DNA of 64,000 nucleotides. Source: an uncultured Devosia sp. (lineage in GTDB: Bacteria; Pseudomonadota; Alphaproteobacteria; Rhizobiales; Devosiaceae). The notes beneath the pieces are model-generated. The model ran no database searches, was not told where the DNA came from, and saw only the letters and a list, made by a program, of their open reading frames with translations. The position numbers and the translations under genes are program-made. Positions 55,658 to 64,000 of the stretch are shown here, piece after piece. The stretch lies in contig NZ_CAMLHM010000007.1 of assembly GCF_946479885.1 (NCBI RefSeq), positions 1 to 64,000 of the forward strand, given 5' to 3'. Each line of letters opens with the position of its first letter. Positions within the stretch are counted from its first letter, which is position 1.

Positions 55658-58600
55658 ACGAAGTCGTGTCCCAGCGCCCGACGCGCACCATCGCCAACGT
55701 GCCCGATGGCATGCAGCCCATGGTGCTGGCACGCCTGGTGCAGCAGCGCATCGAGGCGGCGCCCGATGACGCGGCGAGCCTGGTCTTCGTGGCGCGCGAC
55801 GGCCGCCGGCTGCAGCGCATGGCGGATATTCTCACCGCCATGCTGCCGGGACACACTGTCCTGACGCTGCCGGCTTGGGACTGCCTGCCCTATGACCGGG
55901 TGTCGCCCAACAACGTGACCATCGCGGCCCGCATGAATACGCTGGCGGCGCTGACCTCGGGCGCCAAGGGCGCCGTGGTGCTGACGGCGGTCAATGCCCT
56001 GATCCAGAAACTGCCGCCGCGCGACGTGGTCGAAACCATGTCGTTTTCGGCCGCGACGGGCCGCATCGTCGATAGCGACAAGCTGATCGCCTGGGCGGCG
56101 AACAACGGCTATCTCCGTGTGCCGACGGTGCGCGAGAGCGGCGAGTATGCGGTGCGCGGCGGGCTGATCGACCTGTTTCCCGCCAGCGCCGAGGCGCCGT
56201 TGCGCTTCGACTTCTTCGGCAGCCAGCTTGAATCGATCCGGACCTTCGATCCGGACAGCCAGCGCACGACAGGAACGCTGAAGCGCGTCGACCTGACGCC
56301 CATGAGCGAAGTGGTGCTGACGGAAGAAACCATCCGCCGCTTCCGCCAGAACTACACGGCGACCTTTGGCGGCAATACCGTCGACGATACGCTCTATGCC
56401 TCGGTCAGCGGCGGCTCGCGCTATTCGGGCACCGAGCATTGGCTGCCCTTCTTCTACGAGCATCTCGACACTTTGGCCGATTATGTCGGCGACGCGCCGT
56501 TCGTCTTCGACGAGCAGGCGGCTGAGGCCTATGCCGATCGCAAGACGCAGGTGCAGGACTATTACGACGCCCGCGAGGCGGCGCGCCTGCTGCCTGTGGT
56601 GGCCGGCTCCGGCGCGCCCTACAAGCCGATCAAGCCCGAATTGCTCTACGCCGTCGACCAGCACCCATACGGCCTGGCGGGGGCCTCGGTGATCCAGCTC
56701 AGCCAGTTCCTGGCGCCGGGCACCAAGGCTGCGGATGATGCGGGCGGACATATTGCCCCCAGCTTTGCCGCCGAGCGACAGGCCACCGACACCAACCTGT
56801 TCCAGTCCGTGGTCGATCGGCTGCTGGCCGAGCGGCGCGAGGGCAGGCGGGCTGTCATCGCCTGCTGGAGCACGGGCACCCGCGACCGCATGGTGCAGGT
56901 GCTCAAGGACCACGGGCTGACCAATCCGCGTCTTGCCGAGAACTGGCGGGACGCCGAGACGACGAGCGCCGCAACCACCTCGCTGGTGGTGCTGCCGCTC
57001 GAAACCGGCTTTGAGACCAAGGACCTGCTGGTCCTGTCCGAGCAGGATATCCTCGGCGAGCGTATCCTGCGGCCGCAGCGCAAGAAGAAGGCGAGCGACG
57101 CCCTCACCGAGGCGGCTAGCCTCAATGCCGGCGACCTGGTGGTGCATGTCGATCATGGTATCGGCCGCTTCATCGGGCTCAAGGTGATCGAGGCCGGCGG
57201 CGCGCCGCATGAATGCGTCGAGCTGGAATATGGTGGCGACACCAAGCTCTACCTGCCGGTCGAGAATATCGAGCTGCTGACGCGCTACGGCAGCGATGAT
57301 GGCCATGTGACGCTGGACAAGCTGGGCGGCGTGGCCTGGCAGGCCAAGAAGGGCAAGCTCAAGAAGCGCATCCGCGAAATGGCGGAGCAGCTCATCAAGA
57401 TCGCGGCGGCGCGTTTGCTTACGCGGGCCGACGTGGTCGAGATCAACCCGGGCGCCTATGACGAATTCGCGGCGCGGTTCCCCTACGAGGAAACCGAGGA
57501 CCAGATGGCCGCCATCGAGGCGGTCTTCGACGACGTCACCTCGGGCCGCGTCATGGATCGCCTCGTCTGCGGCGATGTGGGCTTCGGCAAGACGGAAGTG
57601 GCGTTGCGCGCGGCCTTTGCTGTTGCACTGAGCGGCAAGCAGGTGGCGGTCGTGGTGCCGACGACGCTGCTGTCCCGGCAGCACTTCAAGACCTTCAGCG
57701 AGCGCTTCAAGGGCCTGCCGGTGCGCGTGCGCCATGCTTCGCGCATGGTCAGCGCCAACGAACTCAAGGCGACCAAGGAAGGGCTGGCCGATGGCCAGGT
57801 CGATATCGTGGTCGGCACCCATGCGCTCTTGAGCAAGACGATCAAGTTCAAGGACCTGGGCCTGCTCATCATCGACGAAGAGCAGCATTTCGGCGTGGGC
57901 CACAAGGAGCGCCTCAAGGAGCTCAAGGCCAATGTGCACGTGCTGACGCTGACGGCGACGCCGATTCCGCGCACGCTGCAACTGGCGCTGACTGGGGTGC
58001 GCGACCTCAGCTTGCTGGCAACTCCGCCGGTCGACCGGCTGGCCATCCGTACCTTCATCTCGCCCTTCGACGCGCTGTCGATCCGCGAGGCGCTGCTGCG
58101 CGAGAAATACCGTGGCGGCCAGAGCTTCTACGTCGTGCCCCGCATCAAGGACCAGCACGAGATTGCCGACTTCCTCAAGGCGCAGGTGCCAGAGGTCAGC
58201 TTCGTGGTCGCCAACGGGCAGATGGCGCCGGGCGAGCTCGACGACATCATGAATGCCTTCTACGACAACAAGTTCGACGTGCTGGTGGCGACGACGATCG
58301 TGGAATCGGGTCTCGACATCCCCAATGCCAATACGCTGATCGTGCATCGCGCCGACCATTTCGGGCTGGCGCAGCTCTACCAGATCCGCGGCCGCATCGG
58401 CCGGGCCAAGGCGCGCGCCTATGCCCTGTTCACCGTGCCACCTGATCGCAAGCTCACCGACACGGCCGAGCGGCGCCTGGGCGTGCTGCAATCACTGGAA
58501 TCGCTGGGTGCCGGCTTCCAGCTCGCCAGCCACGACCTCGATATCCGCGGGGCAGGGAACCTGCTGGGTGACGAGCAGTCCGGCCATATCCGCGAGGTAG

Positions 58601-59139
58601 GCTACGAACTCTACCAGGCGATGCTGGAAGAGGCGGTGGCCAACCTCAAGAGCGGCGACGAGGAATACGAGGATCGCAACGAGTGGAGCCCGCAGATCTC
58701 GCTGGGCATGCCGGTGATGATCCCCGAGCACTATGTGCCCGACCTGCAGCTGCGCATGCAGCTCTATCGCCGCCTGGGCGATCTGACCGATATCCGCGAT
58801 ATCGACGCCGCCGGCGCCGAGCTGATCGACCGCTTCGGACCGCTGCCCGAGGAAGTCGAGGCCTTGCTCAAGGTGATCCTGGTCAAGGCGCTCTGCCGCC
58901 AGGCCAATGTCGAAAAGGTCGATGCCGGTCCCAAGGGGGCCGTCATCAGTCTGCGCAACAACGAATTCCCCAATCCGACGGCCCTGGTGCGCCTGGTGAG
59001 CGACCCGGCCAACCAGGTTCGCATCAAGCCCGATCAGAAACTCGTGTTCGCGCGCAACTGGCCGACGCCGAATGACCGGCTCAAGGGCGCAGCAGCAATA
59101 CTGTCGCGGCTGGCAAAACTGGCCGAAAATGCGTCCTGA
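55654..59139 (+). CDS. mfd: Transcription-repair coupling factor
   Basis: 1161 residues. Mfd removes RNA polymerase stalled at lesions and recruits UvrA. In order: the UvrB-like N-terminal module, the RNA polymerase-interacting CarD-like domain (GDLVVHVDHGIGRFIGLKVI), the translocase with Walker A GDVGFGKTEVALR and box DEEQHFGVGHKER, RecG-like motor segments (YQIRGRIGRAKARAYALF) and the C-terminal TRCF domain. It overlaps sdhE by 4 bp. Functional partner of uvrA at 18022. Confidence 0.97.
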   Translation: MNEVVSQRPTRTIANVPDGMQPMVLARLVQQRIEAAPDDAASLVFVARDGRRLQRMADILTAMLPGHTVLTLPAWDCLPYDRVSPNNVTIAARMNTLAALTSGAKGAVVLTAVNALIQKLPPRDVVETMSFSAATGRIVDSDKLIAWAANNGYLRVPTVRESGEYAVRGGLIDLFPASAEAPLRFDFFGSQLESIRTFDPDSQRTTGTLKRVDLTPMSEVVLTEETIRRFRQNYTATFGGNTVDDTLYASVSGGSRYSGTEHWLPFFYEHLDTLADYVGDAPFVFDEQAAEAYADRKTQVQDYYDAREAARLLPVVAGSGAPYKPIKPELLYAVDQHPYGLAGASVIQLSQFLAPGTKAADDAGGHIAPSFAAERQATDTNLFQSVVDRLLAERREGRRAVIACWSTGTRDRMVQVLKDHGLTNPRLAENWRDAETTSAATTSLVVLPLETGFETKDLLVLSEQDILGERILRPQRKKKASDALTEAASLNAGDLVVHVDHGIGRFIGLKVIEAGGAPHECVELEYGGDTKLYLPVENIELLTRYGSDDGHVTLDKLGGVAWQAKKGKLKKRIREMAEQLIKIAAARLLTRADVVEINPGAYDEFAARFPYEETEDQMAAIEAVFDDVTSGRVMDRLVCGDVGFGKTEVALRAAFAVALSGKQVAVVVPTTLLSRQHFKTFSERFKGLPVRVRHASRMVSANELKATKEGLADGQVDIVVGTHALLSKTIKFKDLGLLIIDEEQHFGVGHKERLKELKANVHVLTLTATPIPRTLQLALTGVRDLSLLATPPVDRLAIRTFISPFDALSIREALLREKYRGGQSFYVVPRIKDQHEIADFLKAQVPEVSFVVANGQMAPGELDDIMNAFYDNKFDVLVATTIVESGLDIPNANTLIVHRADHFGLAQLYQIRGRIGRAKARAYALFTVPPDRKLTDTAERRLGVLQSLESLGAGFQLASHDLDIRGAGNLLGDEQSGHIREVGYELYQAMLEEAVANLKSGDEEYEDRNEWSPQISLGMPVMIPEHYVPDLQLRMQLYRRLGDLTDIRDIDAAGAELIDRFGPLPEEVEALLKVILVKALCRQANVEKVDAGPKGAVISLRNNEFPNPTALVRLVSDPANQVRIKPDQKLVFARNWPTPNDRLKGAAAILSRLAKLAENAS

Positions 59140-59284
59140 GCGGGGCGTATCAACCCTGTCCTGCCATAATGCTTTGGCAAGCAGTATCGGTCATGTTATT
59201 GCCCGAATTCAGCACTTGAAGGGCAGTTCAATTCTCAAGGTGGCACAAGGTCACCGGGACCGCCAAAGAAGCCAAGGAAATTCT

Positions 59285-60034
59285 ATGAACCTCAGGAAAC
59301 CCCTCGTCGCCGGTTTTGCGGTGGCCGCGCTCATGCTGTCCCCCTTGTCGGCTTACGCACAGGAGGCCACTCCTGCCGAGGCGCCTGCTGCCGAAGCGCC
59401 AGCCGCTGAGGCACCTGCCGCGACCGACGCGGCCGCTGCCCCGGCCGCCGACGCCGCTGCTGGCGCCAGTTCAAACTGGCTCAAGGTCTGTGACCCGCTG
59501 CCCGATGGCCAGCAGGCGTGCATCATGCGCCAGGTGGTCTTGGCCAATGGCCAGTTCCTCGGCTCGTTCCTGCTGCGCGATGATCCGGGCCAGGAAAGCC
59601 GGCTGCTTGCCGTTGCTGCGGTTCCCCTCGGCGTGCTGCTGCCGTTCGGCCTGACCTGGCAGATCGACGGCGCCAAGCCGATCCGCGTGCCCTACATGCT
59701 GTGCGACCCGACCTCCTGCGCCACCCAGCTCGTGATCAACGAGCAGTATGTGAACTCGCTCAAGAAGGGCGGCGTGCTCAAGCTCACCGCCAAGAACCGC
59801 CAGAACCAGGACCTGACCATCGAAATCACCCTGGCCGGTTTCACCGCCGCCTATGACGGCGAGGCTGCGCTGACCTTCGACGAATTCCGCCAGGAAACCT
59901 CGGGCGAGAATGCGCTGGAGCAGGTGCTGCAGGATCGCGCCGAAGAACTGCGCCGCCAGCTCGACGGTGGCGCTGCGGCTCCTGCCGATGGCGCCGCCCC
60001 GGCTCCCGTCGCTCCCGCGGCTCCGGCCCAGTAA
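59285..60034 (+). CDS. Invasion-associated locus B (IalB) family protein
   Basis: 249 residues. Signal peptide ending PLSAYA, then an Ala/Pro/Glu-rich linker, then the IalB domain (WLKVCDPLPDGQQACIMRQV ... YMLCDPTSCATQLVINEQYV ... GFTAAYDG) with four cysteines likely forming disulfides. The name comes from Bartonella; relatives occur in many free-living species and no invasion role is implied. An aagga site precedes the ATG. The C-terminal tail is again Ala/Pro-rich. Confidence 0.92.
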   Translation: MNLRKPLVAGFAVAALMLSPLSAYAQEATPAEAPAAEAPAAEAPAATDAAAAPAADAAAGASSNWLKVCDPLPDGQQACIMRQVVLANGQFLGSFLLRDDPGQESRLLAVAAVPLGVLLPFGLTWQIDGAKPIRVPYMLCDPTSCATQLVINEQYVNSLKKGGVLKLTAKNRQNQDLTIEITLAGFTAAYDGEAALTFDEFRQETSGENALEQVLQDRAEELRRQLDGGAAAPADGAAPAPVAPAAPAQ

Positions 60035-60052
60035 AGCTGAACATCAGAATGA

Positions 60053-60082
60053 AAAAAGGGCGCCGGTGACGGCGCCCTTTTT
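60053..60082 (+). terminator. Bidirectional terminator after the IalB gene
   Basis: A perfect 12-bp inverted repeat (aaaaagggcgcc / ggcgcccttttt) with a 6-nt loop, T-rich on leaving in both directions. It separates the IalB gene from the convergent ubiH gene. Confidence 0.93.
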
Positions 60083-60091
60083 GTTTCTTAG

Positions 60092-60110
60092 CTCTCCCCC
60101 GAAGGGAGAG
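60092..60110. repeat. Short CTCTCCC hairpin repeat
   Basis: ctctccc / gggagag with a 5-nt loop, a minimal member of the dispersed CTCCCC hairpin family, just before the ubiH stop. Confidence 0.5.
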
Positions 60111-60111
60111 G

Positions 60112-61266
60112 TCAGGAGCGACTGCCCATGCCCACCGCAAAGGCCTGCTTGCGCAAAGCCGGAGCAAGCTTGAGGGCCCAAAGTCCCCCGGCGCGCAGCG
60201 CCTGGGCCGGCAGCATGTCGGCAAGCAGCGAGCGGAACAGGGTATCGACCATGCCGCCGGTGCGCGACAGATCGCCGGCGCGCCGCGCCGCATAGTCGCG
60301 GCTGACGGCAATGGCCCAATCGGGCGCGGTGCGATCAACCGCGGCCAGTGACGCCGCCAGGTCGGCCACGTCGCGCAGGCCCAGATTGAGTCCCTGCGCT
60401 CCAATGGGCGGAAAGGCATGTGCCGCTTCGCCCACCAGCACGACGCCATCGGCTCCGGCGCTGTTGACGCTGAGTGTGCTGAGCGGGAAGATAAAGGCAG
60501 GGCTCGCTAGCGTGATCGCGCCAAACAGGCGTTGGGACTTCTCGGCGAAGGCCGCTAGCAGCGCCGACTCGCCGCCCGCCTTGGCGGCCTCGAGCACAGC
60601 GTGGTCGTCGATCCATACCAGGTTCGCGCGGTTGGCGCCGGCGGGAACTAGGGTGAAGGGCCCCCGCGGGTAGTGAAACTCGATGGACGTACCACCAATG
60701 GGGCGTCCGAGATCGAGATCGCAGACCAGCGCCGCCTGCTCGAAGCTGGCCTCACGCGCCTTCAGGCCCGCCGCAGCCCGCACCAGGGACTTCTTTCCGT
60801 CGGCGCCGACAATCAAGGGCGCCGACAGGCCGGCACCATCGGTGAGCTTGACCGTCGTGCCGCCAAGTTCGGTCACGCCGACATCCCGGGTTTGTAGATT
60901 GGACAAGGATGCGGCCGCCTGGTGGAAGCGCTCCATGAGGCGGATATTGGCGAAGTTCCAGCCGAAGGCGTCCATACCGGCTTCCGCTGCATCGAACAGC
61001 GTTTCAGGCGCCCGGATCAGCCGGTTGGTCGCGTCGATGATGCGGATCTGCGTCAGGGCATGTCCAAGTGCGGCCGGTTCATCGATGAGGCCGGCGCCAC
61101 GGAGATAGTCGACACTGGGCATCATCAGGGCGGACGTCCGGCGATCGGGTGGGCCCGACGGTGCCAGATGGATGGTCGTGAGCCCGGCTTTCGCCACGGC
61201 GATGGCGGCGGCGACACCGGCCAGGCCGCCACCGACCACAATAGCGTCGGCGTCGTACCCGCTCAT
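60112..61266 (-). CDS. UbiH/VisC family FAD-dependent monooxygenase
   Basis: 384 residues. An FAD Rossmann motif (AIVVGGGLAGVAAAIAVAKAG), the GADGKKSLVR segment and the hallmark VGEAAHAFPPIGAQGLNLGLRDVADL place it with the ubiquinone-ring hydroxylases. Which ring position it hydroxylates (UbiH, UbiF, UbiI or UbiL type) cannot be decided here. Its ATG overlaps the stop of the upstream yedE-type gene, so it is translated as the last gene of a three-gene unit. Confidence 0.9.
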   Translation of the reverse strand: MSGYDADAIVVGGGLAGVAAAIAVAKAGLTTIHLAPSGPPDRRTSALMMPSVDYLRGAGLIDEPAALGHALTQIRIIDATNRLIRAPETLFDAAEAGMDAFGWNFANIRLMERFHQAAASLSNLQTRDVGVTELGGTTVKLTDGAGLSAPLIVGADGKKSLVRAAAGLKAREASFEQAALVCDLDLGRPIGGTSIEFHYPRGPFTLVPAGANRANLVWIDDHAVLEAAKAGGESALLAAFAEKSQRLFGAITLASPAFIFPLSTLSVNSAGADGVVLVGEAAHAFPPIGAQGLNLGLRDVADLAASLAAVDRTAPDWAIAVSRDYAARRAGDLSRTGGMVDTLFRSLLADMLPAQALRAGGLWALKLAPALRKQAFAVGMGSRS

Positions 61267-61733
61267 TTCGCGTCCGCCAGTCGGCGCGAATGCCCGCTGG
61301 GGATGACGACACTGCCGGCGAAGGAGCCGACGAACATCGCCACCAGGAATATCCAGAGATTGTCCGGCAGGAACGCGATGAGCGAGATGGCGGGACCCGG
61401 GCAGATGCCGGCCATACCCCAGCCGATGCCGAACAGTGCCGCACCGCCGACGAGGCGCCGGTCGACCTTCTTGTATTCGGGCTCGTGGAAGGTGCTGTCG
61501 AAAAGCGGCGCTGAGCGGGTCTTGCCGATCCGGACGGCCACAAACATCACGATGAGTGCCGCACCCATCACAAAAGCCAGGCTCGGGTCCCAGCCACCAG
61601 TGGGTATCGCCCCGAAATCAAGGAAGCGCAGCACCTTGAAGGGGTCGACCATCTGCGACACGTAAAGCCCGGCCCCGAACAGCGCGCCGCTCAGAGCCGC
61701 AGTGGCGAGATAGGGGAGCTTGAGATTGGCCAT
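61263..61733 (-). CDS. YeeE/YedE family membrane protein, second half-subunit
   Basis: 156 residues with about four helices. The conserved Cys lies in MAGICPGPAISL. This and the upstream gene together correspond to one full-length YeeE/TsuA-type transporter split in two; such proteins import thiosulfate or related sulfur species through conserved cysteines. It overlaps both neighbours (ATGA at each end). The sulfur substrate is inferred from the family. Confidence 0.86.
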   Translation of the reverse strand: MANLKLPYLATAALSGALFGAGLYVSQMVDPFKVLRFLDFGAIPTGGWDPSLAFVMGAALIVMFVAVRIGKTRSAPLFDSTFHEPEYKKVDRRLVGGAALFGIGWGMAGICPGPAISLIAFLPDNLWIFLVAMFVGSFAGSVVIPSGHSRRLADAK

Positions 61734-62185
61734 CACACCACCCCCGTGATGGCCACGGTAATGACCGCGACGCCAAAGAACACAAGCGTCGCCACCAGCG
61801 ACCGGACCGACAGCCGCGCCAGGCCGCAGACGCCGTGCCCCGAGGTGCAGCCATTGCCGATCTTGGTACCAAGCCCGGTCAGCAGGCCGGCGATAGCCAG
61901 CCAGACTGGCGTCGGAACGCCCCAGGCCGGCGGTGCCTCGACCAGGCGCGCCGGCGTCTGCCCGCCAACCCCGAGACCGGGCAGCAACCGGGATGCCGCG
62001 AATGTTGCGGCCATCAGCGCCACCAGGAACACGACGCGCCAGACTACGGTCTGGGCCGGCGGCAAGAGCTGGCCGAAAATGCCCGAAATCCCGGCAATGC
62101 GGCCATTGCCCAGCCAGAGTACGGCAGCGGCAAGCCCAATCAGGGCGCCGCCCAGCGTGGCGGTGAGCGGCGTGAACGATTCCAT
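61733..62185 (-). CDS. YeeE/YedE family membrane protein, first half-subunit
   Basis: About 150 residues with four helices. The family motif GTKIGNGCTSGHGVCGLARL has conserved Cys residues that would pass the sulfur substrate. The ATG at 62185 is chosen; GTG at 62194 and TTG at 62200 are alternatives, none with a strong ribosome binding site. It is the first gene of the yeeE-yedE-ubiH unit and divergent from terC. Confidence 0.85.
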   Translation of the reverse strand: MESFTPLTATLGGALIGLAAAVLWLGNGRIAGISGIFGQLLPPAQTVVWRVVFLVALMAATFAASRLLPGLGVGGQTPARLVEAPPAWGVPTPVWLAIAGLLTGLGTKIGNGCTSGHGVCGLARLSVRSLVATLVFFGVAVITVAITGVV

Positions 62186-62368
62186 ATGGGTCACTCGCAA
62201 TTTTGTTTGCCCGCAAGGTTATCACTCGCCGGTCGGCCTGTGCCAGCGCCGCCGCAGCGACTTTGTGCCGCCAGGGTGGCCGTGAATGGAAAACTCTGCC
62301 AATGCGCCTTTCCTACGCGCCAAGCTCCGCTTACGTTGCGCATGAACAGACTCGAAATGGAGCCGACA

Positions 62369-63256
62369 ATGCTTGAGCTTTTGGCCGATCCCAATGCCTG
62401 GATCGCCTTTGGTACCCTGACGATCATGGAAATCGTGCTGGGCATCGACAACATCGTCTTCATTTCCGTACTGGTGTCACGCCTGCCCAAGGAGCAGGCC
62501 GATCGCGCCCGCCAGATCGGTCTGGCGCTGGCGCTGATTTTCCGCATCCTGCTTCTGCTGGTCATTTCCTGGATCATCAGCCTCACCCAGCCGGCCATTT
62601 CGGCCTTTGGGCTCGACCTGTCGTGGAAGGACCTGATCCTGATCGCGGGCGGCGCCTTCCTCGTCTACAAGGCTACGCACGAAATGCATGCCGCCATCGA
62701 GGAGCCGCACGAAAACGACATGGCGCAGAAGGCCGGTGCGGTCTTTGCTGCCATTATCGGCCAGATCATCGTCATCGACATGGTGTTTTCGATCGACTCG
62801 ATCGTCACGGCGGTGGGCATGGCCGACGATGTGGCGGTGATGATCGCCGCTGTCATCGTTGCCGTCGCTGTCATGTTCGTCGCCTCCGGCCCCGTCGCCA
62901 AGTTCGTGGCCGACCATCCGACCACCAAAATGCTGGCGCTGGCCTTCCTGCTGCTGATCGGCGTGTCGCTGGTGGCCGATGGCCTCGGCTTCCACATTCC
63001 CAAGGGCTACATCTACGCTGCCATGGGCTTCTCGGTGCTGGTCGAGGCGATCAACATCATCGCCAAGCAGCGCAAGCAGGACGGTCGCCCGAGCAAGCCG
63101 GGCTTCACCCCGTTCACCGGCGATACGGGCTCGGTCTCGGCGGCGGACGGCGTTGCTGCGGTCACCGGCAAGCGCCCGAGCCCCAGGAATAACCCGGCGG
63201 CACGGGCCCAGTCGCGGCCCAAATCGGCGCCCCGCAAGCCGCGGGCGCCGAAGTGA
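62369..63256 (+). CDS. TerC family membrane protein
   Basis: 295 residues with about seven helices. The paired acidic motifs TIMEIVLGIDNIVF and IIVIDMVFSIDSIVTAVGM are diagnostic of TerC. Family members include tellurite-resistance TerC and the manganese exporters Alx/MeeF; recent work links them to metal export during protein secretion. The C-terminal 60 residues are Pro/Arg/Lys-rich and cytoplasmic. The ATG at 62369 has ggag 6 bp ahead and fits the family start MLELLADPNAW. A yybP-type manganese riboswitch was not found. Confidence 0.92.
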   Translation: MLELLADPNAWIAFGTLTIMEIVLGIDNIVFISVLVSRLPKEQADRARQIGLALALIFRILLLLVISWIISLTQPAISAFGLDLSWKDLILIAGGAFLVYKATHEMHAAIEEPHENDMAQKAGAVFAAIIGQIIVIDMVFSIDSIVTAVGMADDVAVMIAAVIVAVAVMFVASGPVAKFVADHPTTKMLALAFLLLIGVSLVADGLGFHIPKGYIYAAMGFSVLVEAINIIAKQRKQDGRPSKPGFTPFTGDTGSVSAADGVAAVTGKRPSPRNNPAARAQSRPKSAPRKPRAPK

Positions 63257-64000
63257 CCAAGGCTGTTGTCGTCCATGCGGTAGGCGGTCCCGAAGTCCTG
63301 AGCTACGAGGATTGGCCGCTGGCCAGTCCCGGGCCGGGGCAGGTGGCGCTGCGGCAGACGGCCATCGGGCTCAACTTCGTCGATACCTACCAGCGTTCCG
63401 GGCTCTATCCGGTGCAACTGCCTTTCGTGGCGGGCAATGAGGGCGCCGGCGTCATCACCGCGCTCGGCGAGGGCGTGACGGGCCTCAAGGTCGGCGACCG
63501 GGTGGCGTATCAGGGGCATGTCGGCGCCTATGCGACCGAGCGGATCGCCTCGGCCGAGCGCATGGTGCCCATTCCCGATGGAATTGACGACCGCACGGCC
63601 GCGGCGATCATGCTCAAGGGGCTGACGGCCTATTACCTGCTGTTCAAGACCTGGGCCCTGGCCAGGGGCGAGACCATCCTCTGGCACGCGGCAGCGGGCG
63701 GCACCGGGCTCATCGCTACGCAGTGGGCCAGGGCGCTCGGCGCGACCGTCATTGGTACGGCCGGCAGCGACGAAAAGGTGGCCCTGGCCAAGGCGCATGG
63801 CTGCCATCACGTCATCAACTACAATAGCGAAGACTTCGTCGCCCGCGTCCGCGAGCTGACGGATGGGCGGGGCGTCGACGTGGTCTATGACGGCGTCGGC
63901 AAGGCGACCTTCGAGAAATCGCTCGATTGCCTCAGGCCCCGTGGACTGATGGTGAGCTTCGGCAATGCCTCGGGCGTGGTGTCTATCCCCGATGTGACGC
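63253..64000 (+). CDS. qor: NADPH:quinone reductase, zinc-independent (cut by window edge)
   Basis: The first 249 codons of a medium-chain dehydrogenase family quinone oxidoreductase. The GTG start overlaps the terC stop (GTGA). GLNFVDTYQRSGLYPV, FVAGNEGAGVI and the nucleotide-binding AAAGGTGLIATQWARALGATV are typical of Qor; the catalytic-zinc cysteine of alcohol dehydrogenases is absent. It reduces quinones with NADPH by one-electron transfer. The frame is open to the right edge, so the C-terminus lies outside. Confidence 0.93.
   Translation, partial: MTKAVVVHAVGGPEVLSYEDWPLASPGPGQVALRQTAIGLNFVDTYQRSGLYPVQLPFVAGNEGAGVITALGEGVTGLKVGDRVAYQGHVGAYATERIASAERMVPIPDGIDDRTAAAIMLKGLTAYYLLFKTWALARGETILWHAAAGGTGLIATQWARALGATVIGTAGSDEKVALAKAHGCHHVINYNSEDFVARVRELTDGRGVDVVYDGVGKATFEKSLDCLRPRGLMVSFGNASGVVSIPDVT

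Noticed and set aside
59072..59284. Upstream extension of the IalB protein in the open frame over the end of mfd
   Set aside because: The ATG at 59285 has a good ribosome binding site and is followed at once by a signal peptide, so the upstream part is not translated as this protein.
62186..62368. yybP-ykoY manganese riboswitch upstream of terC
   Set aside because: The conserved internal-loop sequences of that riboswitch are not present in the 183-bp gap.

Overview
The window is a contiguous stretch of GC-rich, gene-dense chromosome from an alphaproteobacterium. It is most likely of the order Hyphomicrobiales, close to Devosia; the genus is an inference from gene content and order. Supporting signs are a single-chain SecD-SecF fusion, LexA operators of the direct-repeat type GAAC-N7-GAAC, TrmFO, an IalB-family secreted protein, DUF1127 mini-proteins, a recG/sdhE/mfd block, and GC-rich extragenic hairpin repeats. 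No prophage, transposase, CRISPR array, restriction system or recognisable defence island is present. The genes are overwhelmingly core or housekeeping.

Layout. 1-8.7 kb (+): the end of a SPOR-domain protein, then scpA-scpB (condensin partners), an orphan ABC ATPase and tatABC with stop/start overlaps, serS-surE, and an NlpD-like lipoprotein closed by a strong terminator. 8.8-14.1 kb: a DUF815 AAA ATPase (-), then yajC-secDF followed by two genes whose families include mitochondrial complex I assembly factors (NDUFAF3-like and NDUFAF6-like). 14.2-17.4 kb: thioesterase-trmFO (-), a frameshifted glutathione transferase, two DUF1127 mini-proteins and a 650-bp non-coding stretch with repeats. 18-22.6 kb: uvrA (-) and ssb (+), each preceded by a LexA box, with a LysE/RhtB exporter between them.

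22.7-34.6 kb is the most accessory part. It has three separate divergent pairs of NmrA/QorB-type NAD(P)-binding protein and HxlR regulator, a GAF-PAS-GGDEF protein, a secreted protein of unknown function, an RND/MMPL exporter, an S66 carboxypeptidase and an ArsR-MFS operon. The third pair is flanked by 20-bp direct repeats. 34.7-48.4 kb: gyrA, coaD, two cyclophilins, two paralogous secreted mini-proteins, queA and tgt (queuosine modification of tRNA), pgi, a methionine aminopeptidase and tRNA-Lys(UUU).

48.5-64 kb: glmU-glmS (UDP-GlcNAc synthesis), recG, sdhE-mfd, an IalB protein, a translationally coupled yeeE/yedE-ubiH trio, terC and the start of a quinone oxidoreductase.

Functional themes are protein export (tat, yajC-secDF), DNA repair and SOS (uvrA, ssb, recG, mfd), tRNA modification (trmFO, queA, tgt), respiratory complex and quinone biology (sdhE, NDUFAF-like genes, ubiH, quinone reductases), and cell envelope (nlpD, glmU/glmS, SPOR proteins). 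Several proteins have substitutions at positions normally conserved: the GyrA quinolone region, the Tgt zinc site, the NlpD metal site and a SecF transmembrane acidic residue.
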